Origin: Bacteroides sp.
GTDB taxonomy: Bacteria; Bacteroidota; Bacteroidia; Bacteroidales; Bacteroidaceae
NCBI GenBank assembly: GCA_017621035.1
Contig: JAGATY010000013.1
Span: forward strand, 1 to 64,000
Length of the DNA: 64,000 bases
Direction: 5' to 3'
In this document: piece by piece, positions 43,280 to 52,689 of the stretch
Numbering within the stretch: position 1 is the first letter of the stretch
How the letters are laid out: every line of letters starts with the position of its first letter
Notes under the pieces: model-generated
The model's database searches: none
The model's input: only the letters and a program-made list of their open reading frames with translations
Told to the model about the DNA's origin: nothing
Made by a program: the position numbers and the translations under genes

Positions 43280-43522
43280 ATGAAAGAAGACAGAAGTAAA
43301 CTCATCGAAGTGTTCAAGGGGACACCGTGGGAAGCCGATTTGCTGAAAAGCATGATAGAGAGTAACGGCATCAAAGCAGCCGTCAAAGATGCCATGGTCG
43401 TAAACATTGTACTGCCCGCCACAGCCATCGAGGTTGCCGTACTAGTGAATGAGACCGACTACGAGGAGGCCATGCAGGTGGTTCGCGAATACCTGAATAA
43501 CAAACAAGCAACCGATAACTAA
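43280..43522 (+). CDS. Small DUF2007 (putative signal-transducing) protein
   Basis: The 80-residue protein matches the DUF2007 pattern: EVFKGTPWEADLLKSMIESNGIKAAV, then VLVNETDYEEAMQVV. It is a ferredoxin-like alpha/beta fold without enzymatic residues, role unknown. It is first in a likely operon with proB (38 bp downstream) and proA. Confidence 0.88.
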   Translation: MKEDRSKLIEVFKGTPWEADLLKSMIESNGIKAAVKDAMVVNIVLPATAIEVAVLVNETDYEEAMQVVREYLNNKQATDN

Positions 43523-43560
43523 CCCAATAGCCTCTCCACCTAGAGGAGAGTCCCACAAAC

Positions 43561-44712
43561 ATGGAACAACGACTGACAAGAATAGCTGTCAAAGTAGGCA
43601 GCAACGTCTTGACCCGCCGTGACGGGACGCTGGACGTGACCCGTATGTCGGCCCTGGTAGACCAGATTGCCGAGTTGCAAAAGGCAGGCAAGGAGATTAT
43701 TCTCATCTCATCCGGAGCCGTAGCCTCCGGCAGAAGCGAGGTGTTCCCCACCAAAAAGCTGGATAGCGTAGACCAGCGCCAGCTCTTCTCTGCCGTCGGA
43801 CAGGCCAAGCTCATCAACCGTTACTATGAACTGTTCCGCGAGCACGGCATCCCCGTCGGCCAGGTACTCACCATGAAGGAGTGTTTCAGCACACGTCGTC
43901 ACTACCTCAATCAGAAGAACTGCATGACCGTAATGCTGGCCAACGGTGTCATCCCCATTGTGAATGAGAACGATACCATCTCAGTCAGCGAGTTGATGTT
44001 CACCGACAACGATGAGCTATCCGGCCTCATTGCCTCCATGATGGATGCACAGGCACTCATCATCCTAAGCAACATCGACGGCATCTACAACGGTTCCCCG
44101 GCCGACCCGCAAGCCACCGTCATTCCCGAAATCAAGCCTGACGAAGACCTCAGCAGCTATATCCAGACCTCCAAATCCAGCTTTGGCCGTGGCGGCATGC
44201 TCACCAAGACCGGCATTGCCCGGAAGGTAGCCGACGAGGGCATCATCGTCATCATAGCCAACGGCAAGCGCGATAACATCCTGCCCGACATCATAGCCAG
44301 AGAAGAGGAACGCCTGAAGCAGAAGCAGTTAACCGGAGAAGGTGACTCCACCTCCTTCCCTGCTACTCACCCATCCCTCCCCCTCTATACCCGTTTTACC
44401 CCCTCAACCACCCCGGTTTCCAGTATCAAGAAGTGGATTGCTCACAGCGATGGGTTTGCCAAAGGCGAGCTTCACCTCAATGCACAAGCTTCACAAGTGC
44501 TGCGTGGAGAGAAGGCTGTCAGCATTCTGCCGGTAGGCATTGTAGCCGTGCAGGGAGAGTTCGAGAAAGACGACATCGTGCGCATCATCGACTCTGAGGG
44601 TCGCCCCATCGGGGTGGGAAAAGCGAACTGTGACTCTGCCGAGGCACGTGCCGACATGGGCAAACACGGCAAGCGTCCTGTGGTACATTACGACTATCTT
44701 TACACCGAATAA
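43561..44712 (+). CDS. proB: Glutamate 5-kinase with PUA domain
   Basis: The 383-residue protein has an N-terminal amino-acid kinase domain ([26 protein letters not shown], and FGRGGMLTK at the nucleotide site) and a C-terminal PUA domain from about residue 290. A short proline- and serine-rich stretch (about 264-285) links them. It starts proline synthesis by phosphorylating glutamate. The proA start follows its stop by 1 base, so the two are co-translated and can pass on the unstable glutamyl phosphate. Confidence 0.95.
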   Translation: MEQRLTRIAVKVGSNVLTRRDGTLDVTRMSALVDQIAELQKAGKEIILISSGAVASGRSEVFPTKKLDSVDQRQLFSAVGQAKLINRYYELFREHGIPVGQVLTMKECFSTRRHYLNQKNCMTVMLANGVIPIVNENDTISVSELMFTDNDELSGLIASMMDAQALIILSNIDGIYNGSPADPQATVIPEIKPDEDLSSYIQTSKSSFGRGGMLTKTGIARKVADEGIIVIIANGKRDNILPDIIAREEERLKQKQLTGEGDSTSFPATHPSLPLYTRFTPSTTPVSSIKKWIAHSDGFAKGELHLNAQASQVLRGEKAVSILPVGIVAVQGEFEKDDIVRIIDSEGRPIGVGKANCDSAEARADMGKHGKRPVVHYDYLYTE

Positions 44713-44713
44713 T

Positions 44714-45961
44714 ATGAATCTGAAAGAGACCTTTGCGGCTGTGCAACAGGCAAGTCGCGAACTGTTGTCACTGACTGACGACACCATCAACCAAATACTG
44801 CTGGCCGTAGCCGACGAAGCTGTGGCACAAGCCGACCTCATCCTGGCTGCCAATGAGCAAGACCTTGCCCGCATGGAGCCGAGTAACCCCAAGTATGACC
44901 GACTGAAACTTACCCGCCCGCGTCTGGAGGCCATCGCCACCGACACCCGCAACGTAGCTACCCTACCCTCGCCCCTGGGCAGGATTCTGAAGCAGTCCAC
45001 CCTCCCCAACGGGCTGAGGCTGAAGCGTATCAGTGTGCCCTTTGGCGTCATCGGCATCATTTATGAGGCACGGCCGAATGTCAGCTTCGATGTCTTCTCC
45101 CTCTGCCTCAAGAGCGGGAATGCCTGTATATTGAAAGGTGGTAGCGATGCCGACTGTTCCAACCGTGCCATAGTAGAGGTCATCCATCAGGTACTGAAGC
45201 GTTTCGGTGTCAATCCCCACGTAGTGGAGCTGTTGCCAGCCGAGCGTGAAGCCACCACCGAGTTGCTGCACGCCAACGGTTACGTCGACCTCATCATCCC
45301 CCGAGGCAGCAGCAGCCTCATCAACTTTGTGCGCCAGCAAGCCACCATTCCTGTCATTGAAACCGGTGCCGGCATCTGTCATACCTATTTCGACCGCTAT
45401 GGTGATGTAGAGAAAGGGCGTGCCATCATCAACAATGCCAAAACCCGCCGTGTCAGCGTCTGCAACGCACTAGATTGCCTGCTCATCGACACCTCCCGTC
45501 TGCAAGACCTCCCCATGCTCTGTGCCCCTCTGGCGGCTAGCAACGTTATCCTCTATGCCGACCAACCGGCCTTCACGGTGCTGCAGGGGCACTACCCCGA
45601 CACCCTGTTGCAACCGGCCACCGAGGAGAGTTTCGGTACCGAGTTCTTGGATTACAAGATGGCTATCAAGAGTGTTACCGGCATCGAGGAGGCACTCAGC
45701 CACATCGCACGCTACAGTTCCAAGCACAGTGAGTGCATCGTCACCGAAGAGGCGGTACACCAACAACTCTTCACCCGTCAGGTAGATGCGGCATGTGTCT
45801 ATGTCAACGCCCCCACCTCCTTTACCGACGGGGCACAGTTCGGCCTCGGTGCTGAGATTGGTATCAGTACCCAGAAGTTGCATGCCCGCGGCCCCATGGC
45901 GCTGGAAGAGATTACCACCTACAAGTGGATTGTAGAGGGCGAGGGACAGATTCGAAAGTAA
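44714..45961 (+). CDS. proA: Glutamate-5-semialdehyde dehydrogenase
   Basis: The 415-residue enzyme has [18 protein letters not shown] near residue 105, [16 protein letters not shown], and the catalytic cysteine region [15 protein letters not shown]. It reduces glutamyl phosphate to the semialdehyde, which cyclises to the ProC substrate. I chose ATG 44714 ([12 protein letters not shown]), since the longer in-frame start at 44630 overlaps proB. It is the last gene of the DUF2007-proB-proA unit. Confidence 0.95.
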   Translation: MNLKETFAAVQQASRELLSLTDDTINQILLAVADEAVAQADLILAANEQDLARMEPSNPKYDRLKLTRPRLEAIATDTRNVATLPSPLGRILKQSTLPNGLRLKRISVPFGVIGIIYEARPNVSFDVFSLCLKSGNACILKGGSDADCSNRAIVEVIHQVLKRFGVNPHVVELLPAEREATTELLHANGYVDLIIPRGSSSLINFVRQQATIPVIETGAGICHTYFDRYGDVEKGRAIINNAKTRRVSVCNALDCLLIDTSRLQDLPMLCAPLAASNVILYADQPAFTVLQGHYPDTLLQPATEESFGTEFLDYKMAIKSVTGIEEALSHIARYSSKHSECIVTEEAVHQQLFTRQVDAACVYVNAPTSFTDGAQFGLGAEIGISTQKLHARGPMALEEITTYKWIVEGEGQIRK

Positions 45962-45963
45962 TG

Positions 45964-47145
45964 TCAGAAGACCGGAATGGTGTAGACCAATCCCAGCGAG
46001 ATACGCTGAGTATCATAGTTCTCCATCCCCAGTGCCTTGGCGCGTGCCGTAAAGCCATGATGCTTGTGCAGCAGGTGCAGGAAAATGAGCAGTTCGCTGT
46101 TTTTCATGGGGAAGAACTCGGCACAGGCCTGTATGTTCCAGGTGCACCGATAGCGTCCCTTCTCGTAAGGGCCGTTGGCCTTGTACACGCCACCCGTTTC
46201 GTAGGCACTCTTCACATAGAGGTTCCAGTTGGGATGGATGCGGTAGTCGAAGTTTCCTATCAGCGTCAGATACTGTGCATACTGTGCCGTCACGCCTCCG
46301 TCGGGCAGGTTGGCAGAAAGTTCACTGATGAGTCCCTTGGTATCAACCCCTTCTCGGGAGTACATGATGTCGAGGTAGGCAAACACCGGTCCCTCCTTCC
46401 AGATGTTACCAGCCGTCAGGTAGAAGATGTTACGTCCCTTGGTCAGCTGTCCGGCCGACACCGAGTAGCGCAGATTCAAAGCCTTGTCGCAAAAGGTTCC
46501 ATCGTAGTTGACGGTTCCCAGCAGGGGTGCCTTGGCCTTTTCCAACCCGTCCGGACGTCCAAAGAGGAAGATGTCCTCCTCTGTACCCGCACGATTGTTC
46601 AGCAGCTGCAGATTGAGTTGCTGGGTAGGGGTAAGACTAACAGCCGCATTCACACCGGCCTGGTAACAAGCTATATTATTGTTGAAGTCGGAGAACTCTC
46701 TAATCTTCAGTCCGTTAATCCAATACTCATGGCCACCCAACTGGATGATTTGCTTGCCCACGGTGAGCTTCAGCTTGTCATTCATCTTCCAGTTCATATA
46801 GGCGTACTCTACAGATGAGGAGAGGTTGTCCAGTGCGTGGGGATTGCTGTACTTGTTGAACGATTGGCGGAAGTGGTAGGAGAAGTCCTTACCGATGTTT
46901 CCCAGAATTTCCAGACGCACCTTATTGATACGGAAAGCAGCCTCTTCCAGCTCGCCCTCGGTAAACGAGGCCGCACCGGAGGTGTAGAACTGCAGGTTCA
47001 TGCTGCTGTTGGCTATGGTTTTACCGTCGGGAGTGATGCGTTCCAGCAATGTTTTACCCTCCTCGGGTTCAATCAGAGGGTCTTGTGCCCAAAGCGGCAA
47101 GGCAAGGCAGGCCGACAGGAGGGCCGTAAGGAGTCTCTTTTTCAT
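45964..47145 (-). CDS. Outer-membrane porin (OprO/OprP-like family)
   Basis: The 393-residue protein has a signal peptide (…LALPLWAQ) and amphipathic strands typical of the phosphate-selective porin fold (MNLQFYTSGAASF, KVRLEILGNIGKDFSYHFRQ, GKQIIQLGGHEYW). It ends in a short strand (LGLVYTIPVF) with a terminal Phe for BamA recognition. It probably forms a diffusion channel; the family name does not prove phosphate selectivity. Its 3' end is 2 bases from that of proA (convergent). A consensus promoter lies upstream. Confidence 0.88.
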   Translation of the reverse strand: MKKRLLTALLSACLALPLWAQDPLIEPEEGKTLLERITPDGKTIANSSMNLQFYTSGAASFTEGELEEAAFRINKVRLEILGNIGKDFSYHFRQSFNKYSNPHALDNLSSSVEYAYMNWKMNDKLKLTVGKQIIQLGGHEYWINGLKIREFSDFNNNIACYQAGVNAAVSLTPTQQLNLQLLNNRAGTEEDIFLFGRPDGLEKAKAPLLGTVNYDGTFCDKALNLRYSVSAGQLTKGRNIFYLTAGNIWKEGPVFAYLDIMYSREGVDTKGLISELSANLPDGGVTAQYAQYLTLIGNFDYRIHPNWNLYVKSAYETGGVYKANGPYEKGRYRCTWNIQACAEFFPMKNSELLIFLHLLHKHHGFTARAKALGMENYDTQRISLGLVYTIPVF

Positions 47146-47182
47146 TCGTCAGTACCAGATTTAATTAAGTTGTTAACTTGGG

Positions 47183-47214
47183 CAAAGATAGCACAAAGTG
47201 GAGGCAAAGGCAAA
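47183..47214 (-). promoter_or_regulatory. Promoter of the porin gene
   Basis: On the minus strand TATCTTTG (47183-47190) and TTTG (47211-47214) lie 20 bases apart, 37 bp before the start codon. Confidence 0.7.
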
Positions 47215-47388
47215 ATTATTTGTTCCTTTTTTCCCGTCCGACGCCCTCTGACAAGCTCTCGGGGAGGAGAAAGAGCGGTCACTCTCTCCTTCCACTGCCG
47301 GTATCCCATTAACCAGGCGGTTATTTATCTCAACAAAATAAGCAAAGCTCCGAAAAACCACAAAGATAGTTCAGAAGCTATCTGAGGC

Positions 47389-47490
47389 TGGTTGCCAAGA
47401 TTCCGGCCGAAGGTCGCCGAGGTTAGGCCCGAAGGTCGCCGAGGGTCGGGGCTTAGGTCGCCGAGGGTCAAGCGGAAGGGTCGGAGGGTT
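47389..47490. repeat. 22-bp tandem array D (4 clear units, 1 degenerate)
   Basis: AGGTCGCCGAGG begins at 47411, 47433 and 47455, with a variant AGGGTCGGAGG at 47477 and a degenerate unit at 47389, all exactly 22 bp apart. It is much more GC-rich than its surroundings. It lies in the divergent gap between the porin and argF'. Apart from the two promoters, nothing else is seen in the gap. Confidence 0.85.
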
Positions 47491-47601
47491 TATTGTGAAG
47501 GAAGAAGTGCTAAATAAAATTTATCAACAAGCAGAAAAGGGATTCTTTCAGTCGAAAGAAAGAAATGTGGGGAGGAGTGCACAAGAATGAACGATAAGCA
47601 C

Positions 47602-47609
47602 TATCTTTG
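47602..47609 (+). promoter_or_regulatory. Putative -7 element of argF'
   Basis: TATCTTTG, 37 bp before the ATG, matches the -7 consensus. No TTTG is seen at -33. No TTGCATAAT-like ArgR site was found here. Confidence 0.5.
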
Positions 47610-47646
47610 TCCCCTACGAAGATAAACATCAAACATCGGAAAGACA

Positions 47647-48609
47647 ATGAGAACATACACCAACGTATTTGACCTGGGTGACCTGAAACAGGCCCTGGCC
47701 GAAGCCTTTGAGATTAAGAAGGATCGCTATAAATATGAAGCACTGGGGCGCCATAAAACCTGCCTCCTCATATTCTTCAACAACAGCCTGCGTACCCGCC
47801 TGAGTACCCAAAAGGCAGCACGCAACCTGGGCATGGACGTCATCGTGCTGGACGTGAACCAGGGTGCCTGGAAACTTGAGACGGAACGAGGCGTCATTAT
47901 GGATGGCGACAAGAGTGAGCACCTGCTGGAGGCCATTCCGGTGATGGCCAGCTACTGCGACATCATCGGCGTGCGCTCTTTTGCCCGCTTCGAGAGCCGC
48001 GAGGATGACTACACAGAGAAGATTCTGAACCAATTCATCCAATACTCCGGCAAGCCGGTATTCTCCATGGAGGCAGCCACCGGCCACCCGCTGCAGGCTT
48101 TCGCCGACCTGATAACCATCGAGGAGTACAAGAAAACGACCCGTCCGAAGGTGGTACTGACCTGGGCGCCTCATCCGAAGGCATTGCCGCAAGCTGTGCC
48201 CAACTCGTTTGCCGACTTCATGAATGAGGCTGACGTTGAGTTTGTTATCACCCATCCCGAAGGGTATGAGCTAGACCCGAAGTTTGTGCGTGGCGCACGG
48301 GTGGAATACGACCAAAAGAAAGCCTTTGAAGGTGCCGACTTCATCTATGCCAAGAACTGGGCCTGCCCGGGAGTTACACTGCCGGAGAAGTATGGAGAGA
48401 TACTCAGCAAGGACATGAGTTGGACGGTGGACAGCGAGCACATGGCCTGGACCAACAATGCCCACTTCATGCACTGCCTGCCGGTACGTCGTAACATGAT
48501 TGTGACCGACGATGTGATTGAAGCACCCACTTCACTTGTTATCCCCGAGGCAGCCAACCGCGAAATCTCAGCCACCGTAGTGCTGAAACGCATGTTGCAA
48601 GCTCTGTAA
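47647..48609 (+). CDS. argF': N-succinylornithine carbamoyltransferase
   Basis: The 320-residue transcarbamylase has the carbamoyl-phosphate motif SLRTRLST near residue 47 and HCLPVRR near 280. It aligns along its length, from memory, with the Bacteroides fragilis succinylornithine enzyme. That enzyme has Pro at residue 90, whereas acetylornithine enzymes have Glu at the equivalent position (92). Here residue 90 is Ser (GDKSEHLLEA). Work on the family showed that replacing the Glu with small residues, including Ser, favours succinylornithine, so that substrate is predicted. It forms N-succinylcitrulline, which a separate deacylase (not in the window) must process. Confidence 0.93.
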   Translation: MRTYTNVFDLGDLKQALAEAFEIKKDRYKYEALGRHKTCLLIFFNNSLRTRLSTQKAARNLGMDVIVLDVNQGAWKLETERGVIMDGDKSEHLLEAIPVMASYCDIIGVRSFARFESREDDYTEKILNQFIQYSGKPVFSMEAATGHPLQAFADLITIEEYKKTTRPKVVLTWAPHPKALPQAVPNSFADFMNEADVEFVITHPEGYELDPKFVRGARVEYDQKKAFEGADFIYAKNWACPGVTLPEKYGEILSKDMSWTVDSEHMAWTNNAHFMHCLPVRRNMIVTDDVIEAPTSLVIPEAANREISATVVLKRMLQAL

Positions 48610-48620
48610 CAACAACATAA

Positions 48621-48675
48621 GAGGCACGGAACCGGCAAGAGCGCCATGCTCACAAGCCGGAATTCCGTGCCTCCT
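48621..48675 (+). terminator. Hairpin between argF' and the DUF5041-like gene
   Basis: GAGGCACGGAACCGGC pairs imperfectly with GCCGGAATTCCGTGCCTC around a central loop, followed by CTTTC. It probably ends or attenuates the argF' transcript. Confidence 0.65.
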
Positions 48676-48696
48676 TTCATATTAAACCATATTATC

Positions 48697-49398
48697 ATGA
48701 GGAACATACTGACTGCACTTACCCTCTCATTGACAACCATCTTGCCCCTTCGCGCACAAGATAGTGTGAAGGTAGTTCCCCAATCGCCTCAACTGGAAGA
48801 TGTACTCCACGTGCTGGAAATCATGGACGTCCATCTCTACAACTTTGACCTGACGGCATTTCTGGATGACACCTACGAAGTGAGACTCTATATAGACGAG
48901 TATGAGGCCGGTAAAGAGCGGAAACGACTTAGGACTCAGAGCTTTGGCAAGAACATCCGCACCCTGAAGGATTACCCGGAACAGGATTGGACTACCCTGA
49001 GAGACATTTATAACTTACCCGAGGGAACTATGGAGTGGATCTTCCTCAGCACACTGAGAAGCTCCATCCACCAGTTGAACGATTCCACGGCCCGGTTCAC
49101 TATCAGCAACCCGGGCAGAAGCCGGTACTCCAGCAATCTCAAGCTGAAACCCATTGCAGAGTATAACCGGTACGCTTATAATGTACGCCCGTTCAAGCTG
49201 AAGCCTGCGGTCAAAGGGGCAGAGACAGTCTCAGTACCCCTACTTCTTTACGGTTCCTCATGGTTAGACACCAGGTATAATGTGATTCGTTTCTGTGGAG
49301 AGAAAGAGATTGACCCTGAGATGCAGGCCACCATACTTCAGCACCTGCCACACTACTACGTCATTGGGATTGTGCTGAAGAAAGTTCAGGAGGAATAG
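48697..49398 (+). CDS. Exported protein of unknown function (DUF5041-like)
   Basis: The 233-residue protein has a signal peptide (MRNILTALTLSLTTILPLRAQ). The mature part is mixed alpha/beta with DVLHVLEIMDVHLYNFDLTAFLDDTY at the start and repeated R-Y pairs later. It resembles the Bacteroides family I know as DUF5041, without a known role; this is from memory of the pattern. I chose ATG 48697, as the earlier in-frame ATG at 48646 lies in the upstream hairpin. Confidence 0.8.
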   Translation: MRNILTALTLSLTTILPLRAQDSVKVVPQSPQLEDVLHVLEIMDVHLYNFDLTAFLDDTYEVRLYIDEYEAGKERKRLRTQSFGKNIRTLKDYPEQDWTTLRDIYNLPEGTMEWIFLSTLRSSIHQLNDSTARFTISNPGRSRYSSNLKLKPIAEYNRYAYNVRPFKLKPAVKGAETVSVPLLLYGSSWLDTRYNVIRFCGEKEIDPEMQATILQHLPHYYVIGIVLKKVQEE

Positions 49399-49402
49399 CC
49401 AC

Positions 49403-49792
49403 CTACTGTTTAATCTCTTTTCCGGCAGACCTCCATCCGTTGATTCCGGAGTCAAGTTCGGTTACCTTGAAGCCTTTCTTGCTTAGGATTTCAGCTGCCT
49501 TTTTACTGCGTTTGCCGCTACGGCAATAGAGAGCCACCGGTTTATCCTTCTGCAACATTTCCTCTGCCATAGGGAGGAAGTTAGCCTCATCCAGCACGTT
49601 GATGTTGATACTTCCGGGGATATGCCCCTCACTATACTCTGCCACGGTACGCACGTCCAGAAGCTGCACTTCGGGGTTAGCAATCAGATCGGAAAAATTC
49701 TCCACGGGGAGTGATTGGAAGTCGGCTTTCTGCTGTTGGCAAGAACAGAAGAATGGGAAAGCCAGGGCCAAAAGGGATAGAATAGTCTTCAT
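49403..49792 (-). CDS. Rhodanese-like lipoprotein
   Basis: The 129-residue single rhodanese domain has the catalytic cysteine in ALYCRSGKRS and the N-terminal VQLLDVRTVAEYSEGHIPG. It is preceded by a lipoprotein signal (FFCSC; lipid Cys 16 or 18). It would transfer sulfur from thiosulfate-like donors outside the cytoplasm. It lies 11 bp downstream of a NigD-like lipoprotein gene on the same strand, so the two are likely co-transcribed. Confidence 0.92.
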   Translation of the reverse strand: MKTILSLLALAFPFFCSCQQQKADFQSLPVENFSDLIANPEVQLLDVRTVAEYSEGHIPGSININVLDEANFLPMAEEMLQKDKPVALYCRSGKRSKKAAEILSKKGFKVTELDSGINGWRSAGKEIKQ

Positions 49793-49803
49793 TGTTTTAA
49801 GTT

Positions 49804-50481
49804 TTATCGGGTTGATTCATTGACATAGTAGAATGGGCAGTCGACTGTGTAAGTCTTCACACCCTCTGTATAGGTATTCAGGGAGAAGGCTACCGTAATG
49901 GAGGCAGCTTGCGTGCTCTCTTCATACTTTTCCAAAGGGATGGAGAGGTAACAACGCTGCAGGTAAGCCTCTGTACCGCCGTGGGCATCGTGATGCAGGG
50001 AGATGTCTACACGGGCATCGTGAGCATTGAGCACCTTGGAGGTCTCGGAGAAATGAAAGGTATGTTCGGTAGTTTCCTTCACCCCCAATATCATGTTCAG
50101 GTAGCCGTTTCCGGGCCAGATGCTGATTACTTCCACCGGATCGTCCTTATACTGGCTGGCCAGTTCATTCTTCCAGAGCGGTGTAGGGCAAACCACCTTC
50201 ACGGCACCATAAAGACGGATGCCATCACTTTCCGGCATCTGCTCATAGTTGGCCACAATACGTTGTGAGGTGTAGGAAGGTAAGTCCAGCCCGCTTTTAT
50301 CATCAGCCACGGTCAGCCGCTGATGGTCGTCGGTAACTACCGATGCGACAGTACCGTCGATAGATGTGGTAGCCGTGAGGAAAGCCAGCTTCACGGGGGG
50401 ATAATAATAATCATCCTCTCCGCACGATGTCAGGAGGCAAAGCACAGAAAGGATGAGTGTGTATGGTAGCAATCTTAGCAT
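49804..50481 (-). CDS. NigD-like lipoprotein
   Basis: The 225-residue protein has a lipoprotein signal (lipobox LTSC, C20). It has the NigD-like layout of a small N-terminal OB-type beta barrel (VKLAFLTATTSIDGTVASVVTDD) and a C-terminal beta-sandwich with SIPLEKYE. NigD was named in a Prevotella nigrescin operon but the family is widespread in Bacteroidales and its function is unknown. Its partner here is the exported rhodanese. Confidence 0.88.
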   Translation of the reverse strand: MLRLLPYTLILSVLCLLTSCGEDDYYYPPVKLAFLTATTSIDGTVASVVTDDHQRLTVADDKSGLDLPSYTSQRIVANYEQMPESDGIRLYGAVKVVCPTPLWKNELASQYKDDPVEVISIWPGNGYLNMILGVKETTEHTFHFSETSKVLNAHDARVDISLHHDAHGGTEAYLQRCYLSIPLEKYEESTQAASITVAFSLNTYTEGVKTYTVDCPFYYVNESTR

Positions 50482-50490
50482 AGCAGCAAC

Positions 50491-51633
50491 TTATTTTTGA
50501 GCAGCCAGGTAGTTCTTCAACGGATTGGCATACATCTGTAACATCTTCTCCCGCAAGAATGTTTCGTCTTTATTGGGTATTTCGATACGAGCCAACTGTT
50601 TGCAGAGGTAGGCAGAGAAGCGTTGTTTCTCCTCTTCGGTATAGTGGGAGGCAAACTCAGCTGTGCCGGAAAGCATGTCGGCAGCCACATAGTTGTTGGG
50701 ATAGATTCGGTAGTTGGCATGGATGCCTTTATCTATCAAGGCAGAGATGGTTGAGAAGAGTTCCTGCTTGGGTAGGTTTCTGTCTAGTGCAGCCAATGCC
50801 TCGTTGATGCAGGGTGCCGGCTGGAAATGCACCTGACCCTTGTAGCCGAAGAGACCGGTCTGCATGTTCTGCAAATCGTCGGCCTGACTCTTTTTGAAGC
50901 CTTCCACGTCACGTTTCAGTTGGAACTCTTGTGCCTTCAGATAGTCACATGGGTCATACTCATAGGAGATGGCAAGAGGAACAATATTGAGGGAGGAGAG
51001 GCGGTCAATGATATCTCCTTCTCCACCCATGGCAAACATCTTCAGGATGCTGTCTTGCGTGCGGTCGTCACTATCCTTAGCACGTCCCTCACGCTGAGCT
51101 ATCCAGATGGATTGCTTCTTCTCCGCTATGGCATAGTGCATATAGCGTGACATGCGAGCCGACGACTCCAGCATCTGGCGCATGGTCAAGGCACGCTGCA
51201 CAATGAACGACTTATTGATGCGTACCAACTTCTTAATCCAAGGGAAGATAAGCAGATTGTCACCGATGGCAATCTCCACCGTATCCATACCGGCCTCAAC
51301 CAGTAAAAGGCTTAAGAATCCGGAGTCGAGGATAATATCACGATGGTTAGAGATATAGGTGTATGCCTGCTGCTTGTCGGGCAGTGCATCGTGATTCAGT
51401 GTTACTCCGGTGGTAGCCTTTCGGATGATGTCCTTCAGGAAGCTGTAGCAGAAGGTCTTCTGAAAGTCAAGTTTGGTTTTACAAGCACGCATCTGCATGG
51501 CTATGGCCTCAAAAGGCACACCCGGCATTACGGCACCCATCACTTGCTGAAACATGGGGTCAGTAATCAGTTCCTCATAAATCTGAGGAAGCTCCTCATC
51601 ATGGTAAGGGCGAATTTCGTCAAACTCAGTCAT
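50491..51633 (-). CDS. Phospholipid/glycerol acyltransferase (PlsC-like)
   Basis: The 380-residue protein has an acyltransferase motif NHRDIILD near residue 108, with five residues between His and the final Asp where classical PlsC has four (NHx4D). The Asp after Arg could serve in its place. It has no long hydrophobic segment at the N-terminus. It probably acylates a lysophospholipid or a related lipid on the inner membrane surface. It follows ddl on the same strand, so linked transcription with the cell-wall genes is likely. Confidence 0.85.
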   Translation of the reverse strand: MTEFDEIRPYHDEELPQIYEELITDPMFQQVMGAVMPGVPFEAIAMQMRACKTKLDFQKTFCYSFLKDIIRKATTGVTLNHDALPDKQQAYTYISNHRDIILDSGFLSLLLVEAGMDTVEIAIGDNLLIFPWIKKLVRINKSFIVQRALTMRQMLESSARMSRYMHYAIAEKKQSIWIAQREGRAKDSDDRTQDSILKMFAMGGEGDIIDRLSSLNIVPLAISYEYDPCDYLKAQEFQLKRDVEGFKKSQADDLQNMQTGLFGYKGQVHFQPAPCINEALAALDRNLPKQELFSTISALIDKGIHANYRIYPNNYVAADMLSGTAEFASHYTEEEKQRFSAYLCKQLARIEIPNKDETFLREKMLQMYANPLKNYLAAQK

Positions 51634-51658
51634 AAGAATTATGATTTATGGTTCATTT

Positions 51659-51709
51659 GTTGACAGGTTAACACGTTGACGAGGTACAAGTTCCTTGTCA
51701 ACTGTCAAC
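51659..51709 (-). terminator. Hairpin in the ddl-acyltransferase gap
   Basis: GTTGACAG (51659-51666) and CTGTCAAC (51702-51709) are exact complements, with GTTGAC / GTCAA repeated inside. There is no T run, so it may be a processing or attenuation site. Confidence 0.4.
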
Positions 51710-51711
51710 GC

Positions 51712-52689
51712 TCAATTAAACTTATTCTCTATAATATCAGTCATTACATCCTTAATATCCAGCCCTGCGGCACGTACCTGCTGAGGGATGAAGCTGGTAG
51801 CCGTCATACCCGGTGTGGTATTTACCTCAAGCAGGTTTATCTTCTCACCGGCAGTAATAAAGTAGTCTATACGGATGATTCCCTGTGCACCAATGATGTC
51901 GTAGATGGCAGAAGTCAATGCCTGCACACGGTCGCGCACACTATCAGGAATACGAGCCGGAGTGATTTCGTCAGAGGCACCATTGTACTTAGCCTCATAG
52001 TCGAAGTACTCGTTGTGCGAAACCACTTCAGTAATGGGGAATACCACCGCCTTCTCCTTGGTTTTATAGCAGCCACATGTAATCTCAGTACCGTCCAGGA
52101 AGGCTTCTATTACCACTTCCTGAGCCTCTTCAAAAGCTTTGGCGATGGCCGGCTGTATCTGTTCTCTCGTCTTGACCTTGGTCACACCGAAGCTACTACC
52201 GCCCAGACTTGGCTTGACGAAGCAGGGGAGTCCAATCTTCTCCACCACATCGTCATCAGAAACCGATTGCCCCTGACGAAGCATCATAGACTCGGCTATG
52301 CGTACTCCATAAGCTTTCAGGTATTGGTTACAGGCAAACTTATCGTAGGTAAGTGCCGCAGCAAACACGCCACAGCAAGAATAAGGAATATGCAACATGT
52401 CGAAATAGCCCTGCAGGCGACCGTCTTCTCCCGGCGTGCCGTGAATGGTGATGTAGGCAAAGTCGAACTTCACTTTCTCCCCGTGTAACAGGAAGCTGAA
52501 GTCATTTCGGTCGATAGGAAGATGAGTTCCGTCTTCCAGCTGCACATACCAATCCAGACCGTGCATTACTATAATATATAAGGTGTAACGCTCCTTGTCG
52601 ATGAAGGAGTAGATGCCTTGTGCACTGCGCAAGGAAACTTGATACTCGGAGGTGTCACCTCCACATACAATGGCGATTGTTCGTTTCAT
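51712..52689 (-). CDS. ddl: D-alanine--D-alanine ligase
   Basis: The 325-residue ATP-grasp enzyme has an N-terminal CGGDTSEYQVS, GTPGEDGRLQGYFDMLHIPYSC, the ATP-binding KPSLGGSSFGVTKV and the C-terminal RIDYFITAGEKINLLEVNTTPGM. It makes the D-Ala-D-Ala dipeptide of peptidoglycan. Its start overlaps the stop of the pseudouridine synthase gene by 4 bases. The order PASTA protein, rluD, ddl, acyltransferase suggests one envelope-related operon. Confidence 0.96.
   Translation of the reverse strand: MKRTIAIVCGGDTSEYQVSLRSAQGIYSFIDKERYTLYIIVMHGLDWYVQLEDGTHLPIDRNDFSFLLHGEKVKFDFAYITIHGTPGEDGRLQGYFDMLHIPYSCCGVFAAALTYDKFACNQYLKAYGVRIAESMMLRQGQSVSDDDVVEKIGLPCFVKPSLGGSSFGVTKVKTREQIQPAIAKAFEEAQEVVIEAFLDGTEITCGCYKTKEKAVVFPITEVVSHNEYFDYEAKYNGASDEITPARIPDSVRDRVQALTSAIYDIIGAQGIIRIDYFITAGEKINLLEVNTTPGMTATSFIPQQVRAAGLDIKDVMTDIIENKFN

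Noticed and set aside
45925-46818. 297-codon plus-strand frame
   Set aside because: It is antisense to the porin gene and overlaps the end of proA.
51602-51633. Loss of acyltransferase activity through altered NHx4D spacing
   Set aside because: The motif NHRDIILD has two Asp residues, either of which could act, and the surrounding domain is intact. The evidence is too weak to call it inactive.
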